Positions 6,787 through 14,443 of a stretch of DNA of 14,918 nt are shown here, in pieces (the stretch's first letter is position 1; each line of letters begins with the position of its first letter). Origin of the DNA: CAZERD01 sp964515405. Lineage in GTDB: Bacteria; Campylobacterota_A; Desulfurellia; Desulfurellales; CAZERD01. The translations under genes were made by a program, and so were the position numbers. The stretch is from positions 1 to 14,918 of the forward strand of contig CAZERD010000037.1 of assembly GCA_964515405.1 (NCBI GenBank). The letters are read 5' to 3'. Below the pieces are notes generated by a model. The model saw only the letters and a list, made by a program, of their open reading frames with translations. It did not search any database and had not been told where the DNA came from.

Positions 6787-7794
6787 ATGAAGATAGTTCG
6801 GTTTGTGGATGATGTTCATCTTCAGTCAACCCCGGTGTTTCAAATAGCTGTAGGTGTAAGCTTTCTCATTCCGGTATACAGACTTACCAACCTTGATATA
6901 GTTATGGAGGGTATTGAGCATATACCAGATACACCTGTTATCTTTGCAATGAACCACACGGACAGGTACAACTATTGGCCTTTTCAGTTTCAGTTGTGGA
7001 ATCTAAGAAAGAAATACGGAATAGAACATCCTTATGTTGCTGTATGGGTTAAAGGTAAGTACTATGAGAACCCGTTTATGGCCTGCTTTATGAAGTGGGC
7101 AGGCAATATACCTGTTCCCTCGAAGGGTTATTTGGTGGCGAGTGATTTTGTTGCTACTTATGGGAAAAGAAATCGTCTATCTGATGATGATTTTAGGCTT
7201 CTAAAGGGTTATATTGAGGGTGAAGTGTCTGTTGATGAGCTTAGGGAGAGCGGAGATAAGAGGGTGTTTGCTTTAGTGAGTACGGCTCATGGTGATTTTG
7301 ATCCATCCGTACAATCGTATAGGGATTATATAAATGGGGTTTTTTATAAGCTGATGGAAAGGGTCCGTGAGGCTAATTATGAGGCTGTGCATAGAAAAGG
7401 GTTGAATCTTATTATATTTCCCGAGGGTAAAAGGTCAAAAAAGCTCGTAAGGGGTAAACCTGGTGTAGCTCAAATGGCTCTTAGTTTGAAGGTGCCCGTG
7501 GTTCCCGTTGGTTGTAATGGGAGTGATAAGGTGTATCCTGGCAATATGCCTATCCCGAAAAGGAATGGTAGGGTTATTTACAGAATAGGAGAGCCGATAG
7601 TGTTTGAGAAGGTATCTGAAAAATTCAAAATATCTAATGACTTTGTTCCGTTTACCCCCCAAAGTGATAGATTAAAGGGTATTTTTAGGGAAGCAACAGA
7701 TATGATAATGGGCAGGATTTATGAACTCTTGGATGAGGAGTATAGAGGGGACTATTTGAGCGAGGATTCTACTTCAGTTTCTTCTTTCATCTGA
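6787..7794 (+). CDS. PlsC-family (LPLAT) acyltransferase, probable 1-acylglycerol-3-phosphate acyltransferase-like
   Basis: A 335-residue protein of the glycerolipid acyltransferase superfamily, whose members move an acyl chain from acyl-ACP or acyl-CoA to a lysophospholipid or related alcohol at the membrane. Block I is FAMNHTDRYNYWP (His57); the usual HX4D reads HX4N here, with Asn62 in place of the Asp that normally activates the His. Block II-like sequence is WVKGKYYENPF and GNIPVPSKGY (about 88-114). Block III FPEGKRS (211-217) matches FPEGTRS, and block IV is VPVVPVG (236-242). About 90 residues between blocks II and III (about 115-205), partly acidic, make it longer than typical 240-residue PlsC proteins. 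There is a short hydrophobic stretch near residues 17-31 but no clear signal peptide. The ATG is preceded by GGGGAGGG with short spacing. It follows tRNA-Gly and may be transcribed with it. The true acceptor lipid is unknown. Confidence 0.8.
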   Translation: MKIVRFVDDVHLQSTPVFQIAVGVSFLIPVYRLTNLDIVMEGIEHIPDTPVIFAMNHTDRYNYWPFQFQLWNLRKKYGIEHPYVAVWVKGKYYENPFMACFMKWAGNIPVPSKGYLVASDFVATYGKRNRLSDDDFRLLKGYIEGEVSVDELRESGDKRVFALVSTAHGDFDPSVQSYRDYINGVFYKLMERVREANYEAVHRKGLNLIIFPEGKRSKKLVRGKPGVAQMALSLKVPVVPVGCNGSDKVYPGNMPIPKRNGRVIYRIGEPIVFEKVSEKFKISNDFVPFTPQSDRLKGIFREATDMIMGRIYELLDEEYRGDYLSEDSTSVSSFI

Positions 7795-7823
7795 TTTATT
7801 TTAGTGTCTAAGTGCTTCTCATA

Positions 7824-7852
7824 TTGACTTTTGTTATATACAATCCTAAAAT
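7824..7852 (+). promoter_or_regulatory. Sigma-70-type promoter of the sugar nucleotidyltransferase / GH57 operon
   Basis: TTGACT (7824-7829), an ideal 17-base spacer and TAAAAT (7847-7852) lie in the 130-base gap after the acyltransferase gene. Each box matches five of six consensus positions. Transcription would begin near 7859, leaving a leader of about 65 bases before the ATG at 7925. No riboswitch-like structure was recognised in that leader. Confidence 0.65.
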
Positions 7853-7924
7853 TTAGTAATGAGGATGTAGAAGGCATTATTGGGATTGAAAAGTACTCAT
7901 GTATTTCATATGGAGGAAAAAGCC

Positions 7925-10429
7925 ATGAAGGGTGTAAAAGCAGTAATTATGGCGGGTGGGTTTGGGACGAGGATTCAACCCCTCACTCATTCTATCCCTA
8001 AACCTATGTTACCTATTTGTGGTATACCTATGATGGAAAGGATAATTGTATATCTCAGGGGAATAGATATAAGGGATGTTGTGGTACTTCTATATTTCAA
8101 GCCTGATGTTGTAAGAGACTATTTTCACGATGGGGCGCCGTGGGGTGTGAATATTACTTACGTATTACCAGATAATGACTATGGCACAGCTGGTGCTGTT
8201 GGTTTTGCGAGGGAGTATTTGGATACTACTTTTATGGTTGTAAGTGGCGATCTTGTAACGGATTTTAAACTTGGTGAGATGATAAATTTTCACAGGGAGA
8301 GAAAAGCCAAGTTAACCATAGGGTTGACTTCTGTAGAAGATCCTCTTCAATTTGGTGTGATTATTGCAGGCAGTGATGGCAAGATAGAGAGATTTTTAGA
8401 GAAGCCAAGCTGGGGGGAAGTGTTTAGCGATACTATAAACACAGGTATATACGTGATTGAACCTGAGATACTTGAGTGTATCCCTGATAGGGAGACCTGT
8501 GATTTTTCCAAGGATTTGTTTCCAGAACTCCTCAGAGAGGGGGTGGATATATGGGGATGGGAGGGTAAAGGTTACTGGCGGGATGTTGGTAATCCTGTTA
8601 GCTATAGAGAGGTTCATAGAGATGCTTTTAGAGGAAAGATAGGATTGTGCATGCCGGGGGATAAATTGGATATTGACGGTGCTGAAGTATTTGTGGGTAG
8701 ACACGTCAGGATTCCCAGTAGTGTTGAGTTAAGTGGTAAAGTGATCCTTGGGAATAATGTGGTGTTGGGTAAGGATTGCGTTATTGAGAACTGTGTGATT
8801 GAGGATGATTCCGTAATTGGTAGTGGTGTGGTGCTTAAGGACTGTGTAATATGGCAGAGGGTTAACGTAGGGAATGAATGTAATTTTGAGAATGCCGTTA
8901 TATGTAACGATTGCGTCGTGGGTGAGAAGAGTGAGGCCCAGCAGGGTGTGGTTGTGGCTGAGGGGTGCCATCTGGGTTCTTTTGTTACTATAGCCAGTGA
9001 TGTTGCAATATGGCCCTATAAGATAATAGATAACAGCGCTGTTGTGACCCAGAATATTGTGTGGGGTGATAGGTACAGGAATGTACTTTTCAAGCGGGGT
9101 GAAATTGTGGGTACGGCCAACATAGAACTAACTCCTCAGATGGTGACTCGGATAGCTGAGTCGTTTGGTTCTATACTTAGTGAGGGTAGTACCGTGTATG
9201 TGTCAAGGGACTACCATAAGTCGTCAAGGATGATCAAGAGGTCTCTCCTTGCTGGTTTGCTATCGACAGGGGTAAATGTGGTTGATATAAAATCTGTGCC
9301 TTCCACGGTTATGAGGCATGAATTGTTTAAGAGAGAGGATGCTGTTGCTGGTATTCATGTAAGGCAATCGGTATCAAGCAGGGAAAAGACGGACATAATA
9401 TTTTTCACCTCGGAGGGATTGGTTATAGACACCAATATAGCCAAGAGTGTGGAGAGAGTATTCTTTAGAGAGCAGTTCAGGAGATCCCAGCCTAATCGCA
9501 TAGGGTCCATATTAAAACCGCATGATATGAAGGAGAAGTACAAGCAGGATATAGTGGATTTGATTGATCTTGATGTTTTTGCAGACGGTAGTTTGAAGGT
9601 CGCTGTAGATTTGATGCATGGTCTTACTTCTGATATATATCCTGAGATTCTCAATCTTTTGAAGATAGATAATGTTATACTTGATGATTATGAGAGCGAG
9701 AGAAAACTCTCCAGCATACCGGAAAATTTCAGAAGGAAAGAATTAAGGTTCGCCAAAATAGTTAAGTGTCTCGGTGCTGATGCAGGGATAATCATATATC
9801 CTAACGGTCAAAGATTAAAGTTTGTGGATGATAATGGTAATCTTGTGGACGAAATAAGCTTTCTGCTCAGCACTTTGATACTTCTCAACTTGTCAGGTGG
9901 TGAATACAAAGTACTGATGCCGGTGTGGGGTCCAGATGTGATGGATGGTATGCTTGAAAACCTTAGTATTGAAAGGGGAAAGATGATGGGCCAAACAGCA
10001 GGATATCTGAAGCAGTTTGATCTCATAGTTGATACGGATTCTCATCTTGCCTTTGTGGAGTTTGGGCTGCATTTTGATGCGATGTTTGCGAGCTTGAAGA
10101 TATTGGAACTACTTATCAAGGTAGGGTTGCATCTTTCCGAAGTTGTAGAAAGGGTTCCTGATTTTTATTACCGCTCTATACAGATGTATTGTCCATCCAG
10201 CTTCAAGGGCAGGATGATGAGGAGGTTCATGAAGGACGCAGGGAAAGGGTCTGTGTCTCACAAAGATGGGATAAAAGCGGTGCTTGGTGAGATGGAATGG
10301 GTTCTCATGAGGCCGGATGATTACGATGAAACCGTACACCTGTACATACAATCTCCCAGCAGAGAAAGAGGAAAAGAGATAGAATCTGAGTTCACAAACA
10401 AGATCTCCAAGTGGGTTGAAGCGGGGTGA
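7925..10429 (+). CDS. NTP-sugar nucleotidyltransferase / left-handed beta-helix / degenerate phosphohexomutase fusion
   Basis: An 834-residue cytosolic fusion. Residues 1-235 are a sugar-1-phosphate nucleotidyltransferase: GGFGTR (11-16), Lys26-Pro27 in SIPKPMLP, metal-binding Asp109 in VVSGDLV, EKP (159-161), NTGIYV (172-177) and WRDVGNP (218-224). Residues about 245-385 form hexapeptide repeats of a left-handed beta-helix. Residues about 385-834 resemble the alpha-D-phosphohexomutase superfamily but lack its catalytic loops: GIHVRQSVSS (476-485) stands where the phosphoserine TASHNP motif belongs, and IIYPNGQR (623-630) replaces the metal-binding DGDADR. Proteins of this architecture are usually labelled mannose-1-phosphate guanylyltransferase/phosphomannomutase; the nucleotide and sugar cannot be told from sequence, and in this context a glucose-1-phosphate pyrophosphorylase role is equally possible. 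The start is the ATG at 7925, with GGAGG eight bases upstream; TTG at 7880 and ATG at 7910 lack a proper site. First gene of the operon; the next gene begins 7 bases after its stop. Confidence 0.88.
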   Translation: MKGVKAVIMAGGFGTRIQPLTHSIPKPMLPICGIPMMERIIVYLRGIDIRDVVVLLYFKPDVVRDYFHDGAPWGVNITYVLPDNDYGTAGAVGFAREYLDTTFMVVSGDLVTDFKLGEMINFHRERKAKLTIGLTSVEDPLQFGVIIAGSDGKIERFLEKPSWGEVFSDTINTGIYVIEPEILECIPDRETCDFSKDLFPELLREGVDIWGWEGKGYWRDVGNPVSYREVHRDAFRGKIGLCMPGDKLDIDGAEVFVGRHVRIPSSVELSGKVILGNNVVLGKDCVIENCVIEDDSVIGSGVVLKDCVIWQRVNVGNECNFENAVICNDCVVGEKSEAQQGVVVAEGCHLGSFVTIASDVAIWPYKIIDNSAVVTQNIVWGDRYRNVLFKRGEIVGTANIELTPQMVTRIAESFGSILSEGSTVYVSRDYHKSSRMIKRSLLAGLLSTGVNVVDIKSVPSTVMRHELFKREDAVAGIHVRQSVSSREKTDIIFFTSEGLVIDTNIAKSVERVFFREQFRRSQPNRIGSILKPHDMKEKYKQDIVDLIDLDVFADGSLKVAVDLMHGLTSDIYPEILNLLKIDNVILDDYESERKLSSIPENFRRKELRFAKIVKCLGADAGIIIYPNGQRLKFVDDNGNLVDEISFLLSTLILLNLSGGEYKVLMPVWGPDVMDGMLENLSIERGKMMGQTAGYLKQFDLIVDTDSHLAFVEFGLHFDAMFASLKILELLIKVGLHLSEVVERVPDFYYRSIQMYCPSSFKGRMMRRFMKDAGKGSVSHKDGIKAVLGEMEWVLMRPDDYDETVHLYIQSPSRERGKEIESEFTNKISKWVEAG

Positions 10430-10436
10430 TGAAACG

Positions 10437-12431
10437 ATGAAGGTAGCTTTTCTATGGCATATGCATCAGCCAGATTATAGAGATAGTAATGGGGTTATTT
10501 CAATGCCGTGGGTTTTTCTTCATGCCATAAAGGATTATTATGATATGCTTTGGATTGTTTCCCTCCATAGTGGGGCGAATGTGACGTTTAACATTACTCC
10601 GACCCTGATTGAACAGCTTGAGATGTATAAGCGAGGGTGTGAATGTGATAGGTTTATAAGGTTGCTTTTGAAGGATGTTGATATGCTTACTCTGGAGGAG
10701 AGAGCTTACTTGAACAAGCTTTGCAGAACTTCAAACGTTGAAACTATGGTTAAACCCCTGAGAGGGTATGCTGAGCTTTTTGGTATGGGGAGCTTGGAAG
10801 GTAAACAACTGAGAGATCTTGAGGTCTTTTATCTTTTGTCGTGGTGTGGTACGTATCTCAGAAAGTATAGTGACATTATTGCATCCTTGCTTAACAAGGG
10901 GGGTTCATTCTCTGAGGATGATAAAGCGGAGCTTGTTGAGGAACTTTTAAAGTTCGTTGAGGGAATTTTGCCTTATTACGGACGGTTGTATAGCGAAGGA
11001 AGGATAGAGCTAAGCACGACCCCCTATGCTCACCCCATACTTCCCTTATTGATAGATGTGAATGAGGCTCGGGCAGCTAATCCTTTGACGGTTACCCCAG
11101 ATAATGCTTTTTCTCTTGCGGATGATGCTTTGCTCCATGTAGAACGTTCCAAGGAGGTATTTGCCGAAGTGTTTGGGGGAGCCCCGCGGGGTTTCTGGCC
11201 TGCCGAGGGTGGAGTGAGTGAAAGGGCTGTGAACATGTTGCATAAAATGGGGGGAGAATGGTGTGCTACGGATGAAGCGGTATTTTTTAGATCAATAGGG
11301 GTTGAGGATAGAACACAACTATACAAACCCTGTGTATTTAATGGTATGAGGCTATTTTTTAGGGATCGTGTCCTTAGCGATAGGGTGGGTTTTGTTTATA
11401 AAATGTGGAGTGAACACAAGGCTGTGGAGGATTTTGTTGAATATGTAGGATCTTTGAATTCGGGTTCGCTTATTACATGTATACTTGATGGTGAGAATCC
11501 ATGGGAGTTTTATCCGGATAATGGATTTGGTTTTCTTAATGCTTTGTACAGCAGAGTTTCAGGTGAATTTGATATGGTTAAACTTGGAGATGTTGGTGGG
11601 GAATATGTTGAGCTTGAACACCTCGCACCGGGGAGCTGGATAAATGGGGACTTTTCCACTTGGATTGGACACCCTGAAAAGAATAGAGCATGGGAGATTC
11701 TGTTTGATACGAGGCGTGACTATATGAGACACAAGCAGGGTGGAGATGATGATGTTATTAATCATTTCCTTGTAGCAGAGTGTAGTGATTGGTACTGGTG
11801 GTATGGGGATGACCATGCTACCAGTTTTAAGGTGGAGTTTGATACACTCTTCAGAAGTCATCTTGTTGCTGTATATAAGGCTATTGGTGTGAACCCCCCT
11901 GCGAATCTTCTTGTACCTATAGTGAGGAATAGAAAAACTGTTGCTTATATAAATAAGCCAAAGTTTCCCATATCGCCTGTAATAAATGGCGTTTTTGATT
12001 CCTTTTTTGAATGGTTAGGTGCCGGTGTTGTTGATGAGGCGCGATGGTTTTCAACGATGGATGCGAGATTTCCCATAAAGAGGTTGTATTACGGATGCGA
12101 TGATAGAAACGTTTACGTGGCCCTTGAGGGGGATGTGGAGAGTATAGCAAGGGGAAGAATAATTGTTATTGTAGGTGACAGCGAGAAGAGTATTGTTCTT
12201 CCTGTATCTAGACAGCTTGTGCGGGTGTATCCCAAGGATGATAGATGTGTAGCGATTGTAAGCAGGGAAGTGGTGGAAATGTCTATTGATAGGAGGTTGT
12301 TTGGTACAGCTGAAACTGCGCGTTTGAGGATGGAAGTGGAGGTTGATGGGAGTGTAATTCAGATACTCCCGGGTTTTGGTTATCTGGAGATTAATCTTAA
12401 GGAAGATTACGCTAGGAATTGGTTCGTGTGA
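10437..12431 (+). CDS. Glycoside hydrolase family 57 protein (alpha-glucan hydrolase or transferase)
   Basis: A 664-residue GH57 enzyme without signal peptide, so cytosolic. Family motifs in order: HMHQP (8-12), TTPYAHPILPLL (194-205), GFWPAEGG with the expected nucleophile Glu257, the ATDEAVFFRS and RLFFRDRVLSDRVGF stretches (277-319), ILDGENPWE with the expected acid/base Asp351, FSTWIGHPEKNRAW (406-419) and SDWYWWYGDDH (450-460). These match the amylase/amylopullulanase-like GH57 subgroup. After about residue 515 (INGVFDSFFEWLGAG) a beta-rich C-terminal domain of about 145 residues follows, possibly glucan-binding. The ATG at 10437 has GGGGTGAT seven bases upstream, made partly by the end of the preceding gene. 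Both catalytic residues are present, so it should be active on alpha-1,4- or alpha-1,6-glucans; whether it debranches, branches or hydrolyses cannot be told. Confidence 0.9.
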   Translation: MKVAFLWHMHQPDYRDSNGVISMPWVFLHAIKDYYDMLWIVSLHSGANVTFNITPTLIEQLEMYKRGCECDRFIRLLLKDVDMLTLEERAYLNKLCRTSNVETMVKPLRGYAELFGMGSLEGKQLRDLEVFYLLSWCGTYLRKYSDIIASLLNKGGSFSEDDKAELVEELLKFVEGILPYYGRLYSEGRIELSTTPYAHPILPLLIDVNEARAANPLTVTPDNAFSLADDALLHVERSKEVFAEVFGGAPRGFWPAEGGVSERAVNMLHKMGGEWCATDEAVFFRSIGVEDRTQLYKPCVFNGMRLFFRDRVLSDRVGFVYKMWSEHKAVEDFVEYVGSLNSGSLITCILDGENPWEFYPDNGFGFLNALYSRVSGEFDMVKLGDVGGEYVELEHLAPGSWINGDFSTWIGHPEKNRAWEILFDTRRDYMRHKQGGDDDVINHFLVAECSDWYWWYGDDHATSFKVEFDTLFRSHLVAVYKAIGVNPPANLLVPIVRNRKTVAYINKPKFPISPVINGVFDSFFEWLGAGVVDEARWFSTMDARFPIKRLYYGCDDRNVYVALEGDVESIARGRIIVIVGDSEKSIVLPVSRQLVRVYPKDDRCVAIVSREVVEMSIDRRLFGTAETARLRMEVEVDGSVIQILPGFGYLEINLKEDYARNWFV

Positions 12432-12442
12432 AGGAGATAATG

Positions 12443-14443
12443 ATGAAATGTAAGTTGCTCTTCGGTGTGCATATGCATCAGCCGGTGGATAATTTTTCTC
12501 ATGTTGTGGAGAAAGCTATAGATGGATGCTATAGACCATTCTTTGAGACCATGTATAGGTTCCCTGACTTTAAATTTAGTGTTCACTGTAGCGGATGGTT
12601 GTTGGAGCAGATAGAGATGAGAAGGAAGTCTTTGTTTTCTTTGATACGTGAGATGTCAGAGGCGGGTATTATAGAATTCTTAACCTCAGGATATTACGAG
12701 CCAGTGCTATCTGCTATACCCTCTAAGGATAGAAGGGGACAGATAAGCATGCTTTCCGATTATATACAAGAGAAGTTTTCTACAGTTCCTCTTGGACTAT
12801 GGCTTACTGAGAGGGTATGGGATGATGGTATAATACCAGATGTGGTAGCATCTGGTATTGAATATGTACTTGTGGATGATTACCATTTTATCTGTGCTGG
12901 TTTTGATCGTGGGGAGTTGGATGGTTATTATCTTACAGAATGGGGTGGGGACAGGATTGCTGTTTTCCCAATTAGTAAGGAATTAAGGTACTCCATTCCC
13001 TTTTCTATGCCAGAGGAGGCTTTAGAATCTTTGAAGGGGCATTCTTGTGCTGTAATATTTGATGATGCCGAAAAGTTCGGTCTATGGCCGGAGACGTACG
13101 AATGGGTCTATGGGAAGGGGTGGCTTGAAAAGTTTGTGGATATGGTGGTGACAGATGGTGGGGTTGAGACCATGCACTATAGAGATTACGTAAGAGAGTT
13201 TAAGCCGCTTGGTGTAGCCTATCTTCCGTCTGCTTCATATTACGAGATGGGTGAATGGTGTATCAAACCAGAGAGCACTCTGAGGCTTAGTGAGGTTGCA
13301 GAGTGTGTTAGGGATAGGTTTGGAGAACAAGATACTGTAAGGTTTGTAAGGGGTGGAGTGTGGAAGAGTTTCTTGGTGAAATATTCTGAAAGCAATCATA
13401 TGCATAAGAGAATGCTTGAGTTGTCGCTTAAGCAAAAAAAGGGCTGGAAGTTCAAGAAGGAGCTCTATAAATCTCAAACGAATGATGTTTTTTGGCACGG
13501 CATCTTTGGGGGATTGTATCTTCCGAATTTAAGGGATAATTTCTTCAAGCATATAATAGAATGTGAGAACATGTTGAAGCCACAGCCTGGTATTGTTGAC
13601 CTGGGAGATTTTAACCTTGATGGACTCGGGGAGGTTAAACTTATTTCTGAGGGTGAGATATTTGTTTTCTCTTCTTTGGGTGGCCAGATGATAGAGTTTG
13701 ACGTGAGGGATAGGGGTTTCAATTTTCAGAATACGCTTACTAGAAGGAGGGAGTTTTACCATAATAAAATGATTAATGGTGCTGCCGAGTCTGGTGACGG
13801 TATATCTACGATCCATAGTCTCTCCAAAGTTATGGAGGAGTCGTTACGGGGAGTTCTTATTTATGATTGGTATGATAGGCATTCATTCATAGATCATATA
13901 ACGGGAGAGGATTTCTCGCCTGAGAGTTTTTATAGGTGCTCTTTCAGGGAATTTGGGGATTTTGTGAACATGCCGTTTGAGTATGGCATAAAGGAAAATG
14001 GAGTGGTTTTTATTAGGGATGGTGGTGTATATATTATGGGAGATAAGTACGACACCAGAGTAGAGAAAGTTTTTTCATCGGAAAATGGTTTATCTTTTCT
14101 GCTGCGAATCAACACTTCTTATCCTTGGACGCTGAGGTATGTTTGTGAATTTAACCTTCATTTTGCTGATCCAAAGGAAGTGCTTGTAAATGGTAGGCCC
14201 TACTCTAACTTGAGTTCGTTTACTTCGGATAGGGTATTCCTGGAAGATCCGATCGTGAACAAGGTACTTGAAATTTCGTTTAGCGTTTCATCAGAGGTGT
14301 ACATGTTTACGGTGGAAACGGTGTCCCAAAATGAGAGAGGATTTGAAAAAACAGCGCAAGGTATAGCGTTAGCGTGCGCATTTGATCTTTCATCCTCCTT
14401 GGAATTGGATGGTAGTATTGTTTTGAGGGACGGGCATGTCTGA
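12443..14443 (+). CDS. GH57 4-alpha-glucanotransferase / alpha-amylase family protein
   Basis: A 666-residue cytosolic GH57 protein of the Thermococcus litoralis 4-alpha-glucanotransferase type. This type moves alpha-1,4-glucan chains between acceptors and can also cleave maltooligosaccharides. N-terminal motif HMHQPVDNF (10-18), CSGWLLEQ (49-56), GYYEPVL (83-89), then LWLTERVWD with nucleophile Glu123, the same residue number as in the T. litoralis enzyme, and FDDAEKFGLWPETYEW (206-221) carrying the acid/base Asp (207 or 208). The central and C-terminal parts (SNHMHKRML, SSLGGQMIEFD, TLTRRREFYH, MPFEYGI) are the DUF1925/DUF1926-like domains of this type. Two ATGs are adjacent (12440 and 12443); AAGGAG at 12431-12436 is spaced best for the second, which I use. 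It begins 11 bases after the previous GH57 gene and overlaps galT by 8 bases at its end. Confidence 0.9.
   Translation: MKCKLLFGVHMHQPVDNFSHVVEKAIDGCYRPFFETMYRFPDFKFSVHCSGWLLEQIEMRRKSLFSLIREMSEAGIIEFLTSGYYEPVLSAIPSKDRRGQISMLSDYIQEKFSTVPLGLWLTERVWDDGIIPDVVASGIEYVLVDDYHFICAGFDRGELDGYYLTEWGGDRIAVFPISKELRYSIPFSMPEEALESLKGHSCAVIFDDAEKFGLWPETYEWVYGKGWLEKFVDMVVTDGGVETMHYRDYVREFKPLGVAYLPSASYYEMGEWCIKPESTLRLSEVAECVRDRFGEQDTVRFVRGGVWKSFLVKYSESNHMHKRMLELSLKQKKGWKFKKELYKSQTNDVFWHGIFGGLYLPNLRDNFFKHIIECENMLKPQPGIVDLGDFNLDGLGEVKLISEGEIFVFSSLGGQMIEFDVRDRGFNFQNTLTRRREFYHNKMINGAAESGDGISTIHSLSKVMEESLRGVLIYDWYDRHSFIDHITGEDFSPESFYRCSFREFGDFVNMPFEYGIKENGVVFIRDGGVYIMGDKYDTRVEKVFSSENGLSFLLRINTSYPWTLRYVCEFNLHFADPKEVLVNGRPYSNLSSFTSDRVFLEDPIVNKVLEISFSVSSEVYMFTVETVSQNERGFEKTAQGIALACAFDLSSSLELDGSIVLRDGHV

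Noticed and set aside
6626..6829. A 67-residue minus-strand open frame over the tRNA gene, containing GFRTRDPELGKL and LYLLSYIR
   Set aside because: This is the familiar false protein made by reading the antisense of a tRNA; the plus-strand cloverleaf explains the sequence fully.
7880..7924. Earlier TTG (7880) or ATG (7910) start for the nucleotidyltransferase fusion
   Set aside because: The ATG at 7910 overlaps the GGAGG that serves the ATG at 7925, and the family similarity begins at KAVIMAGGFGTR just after 7925.
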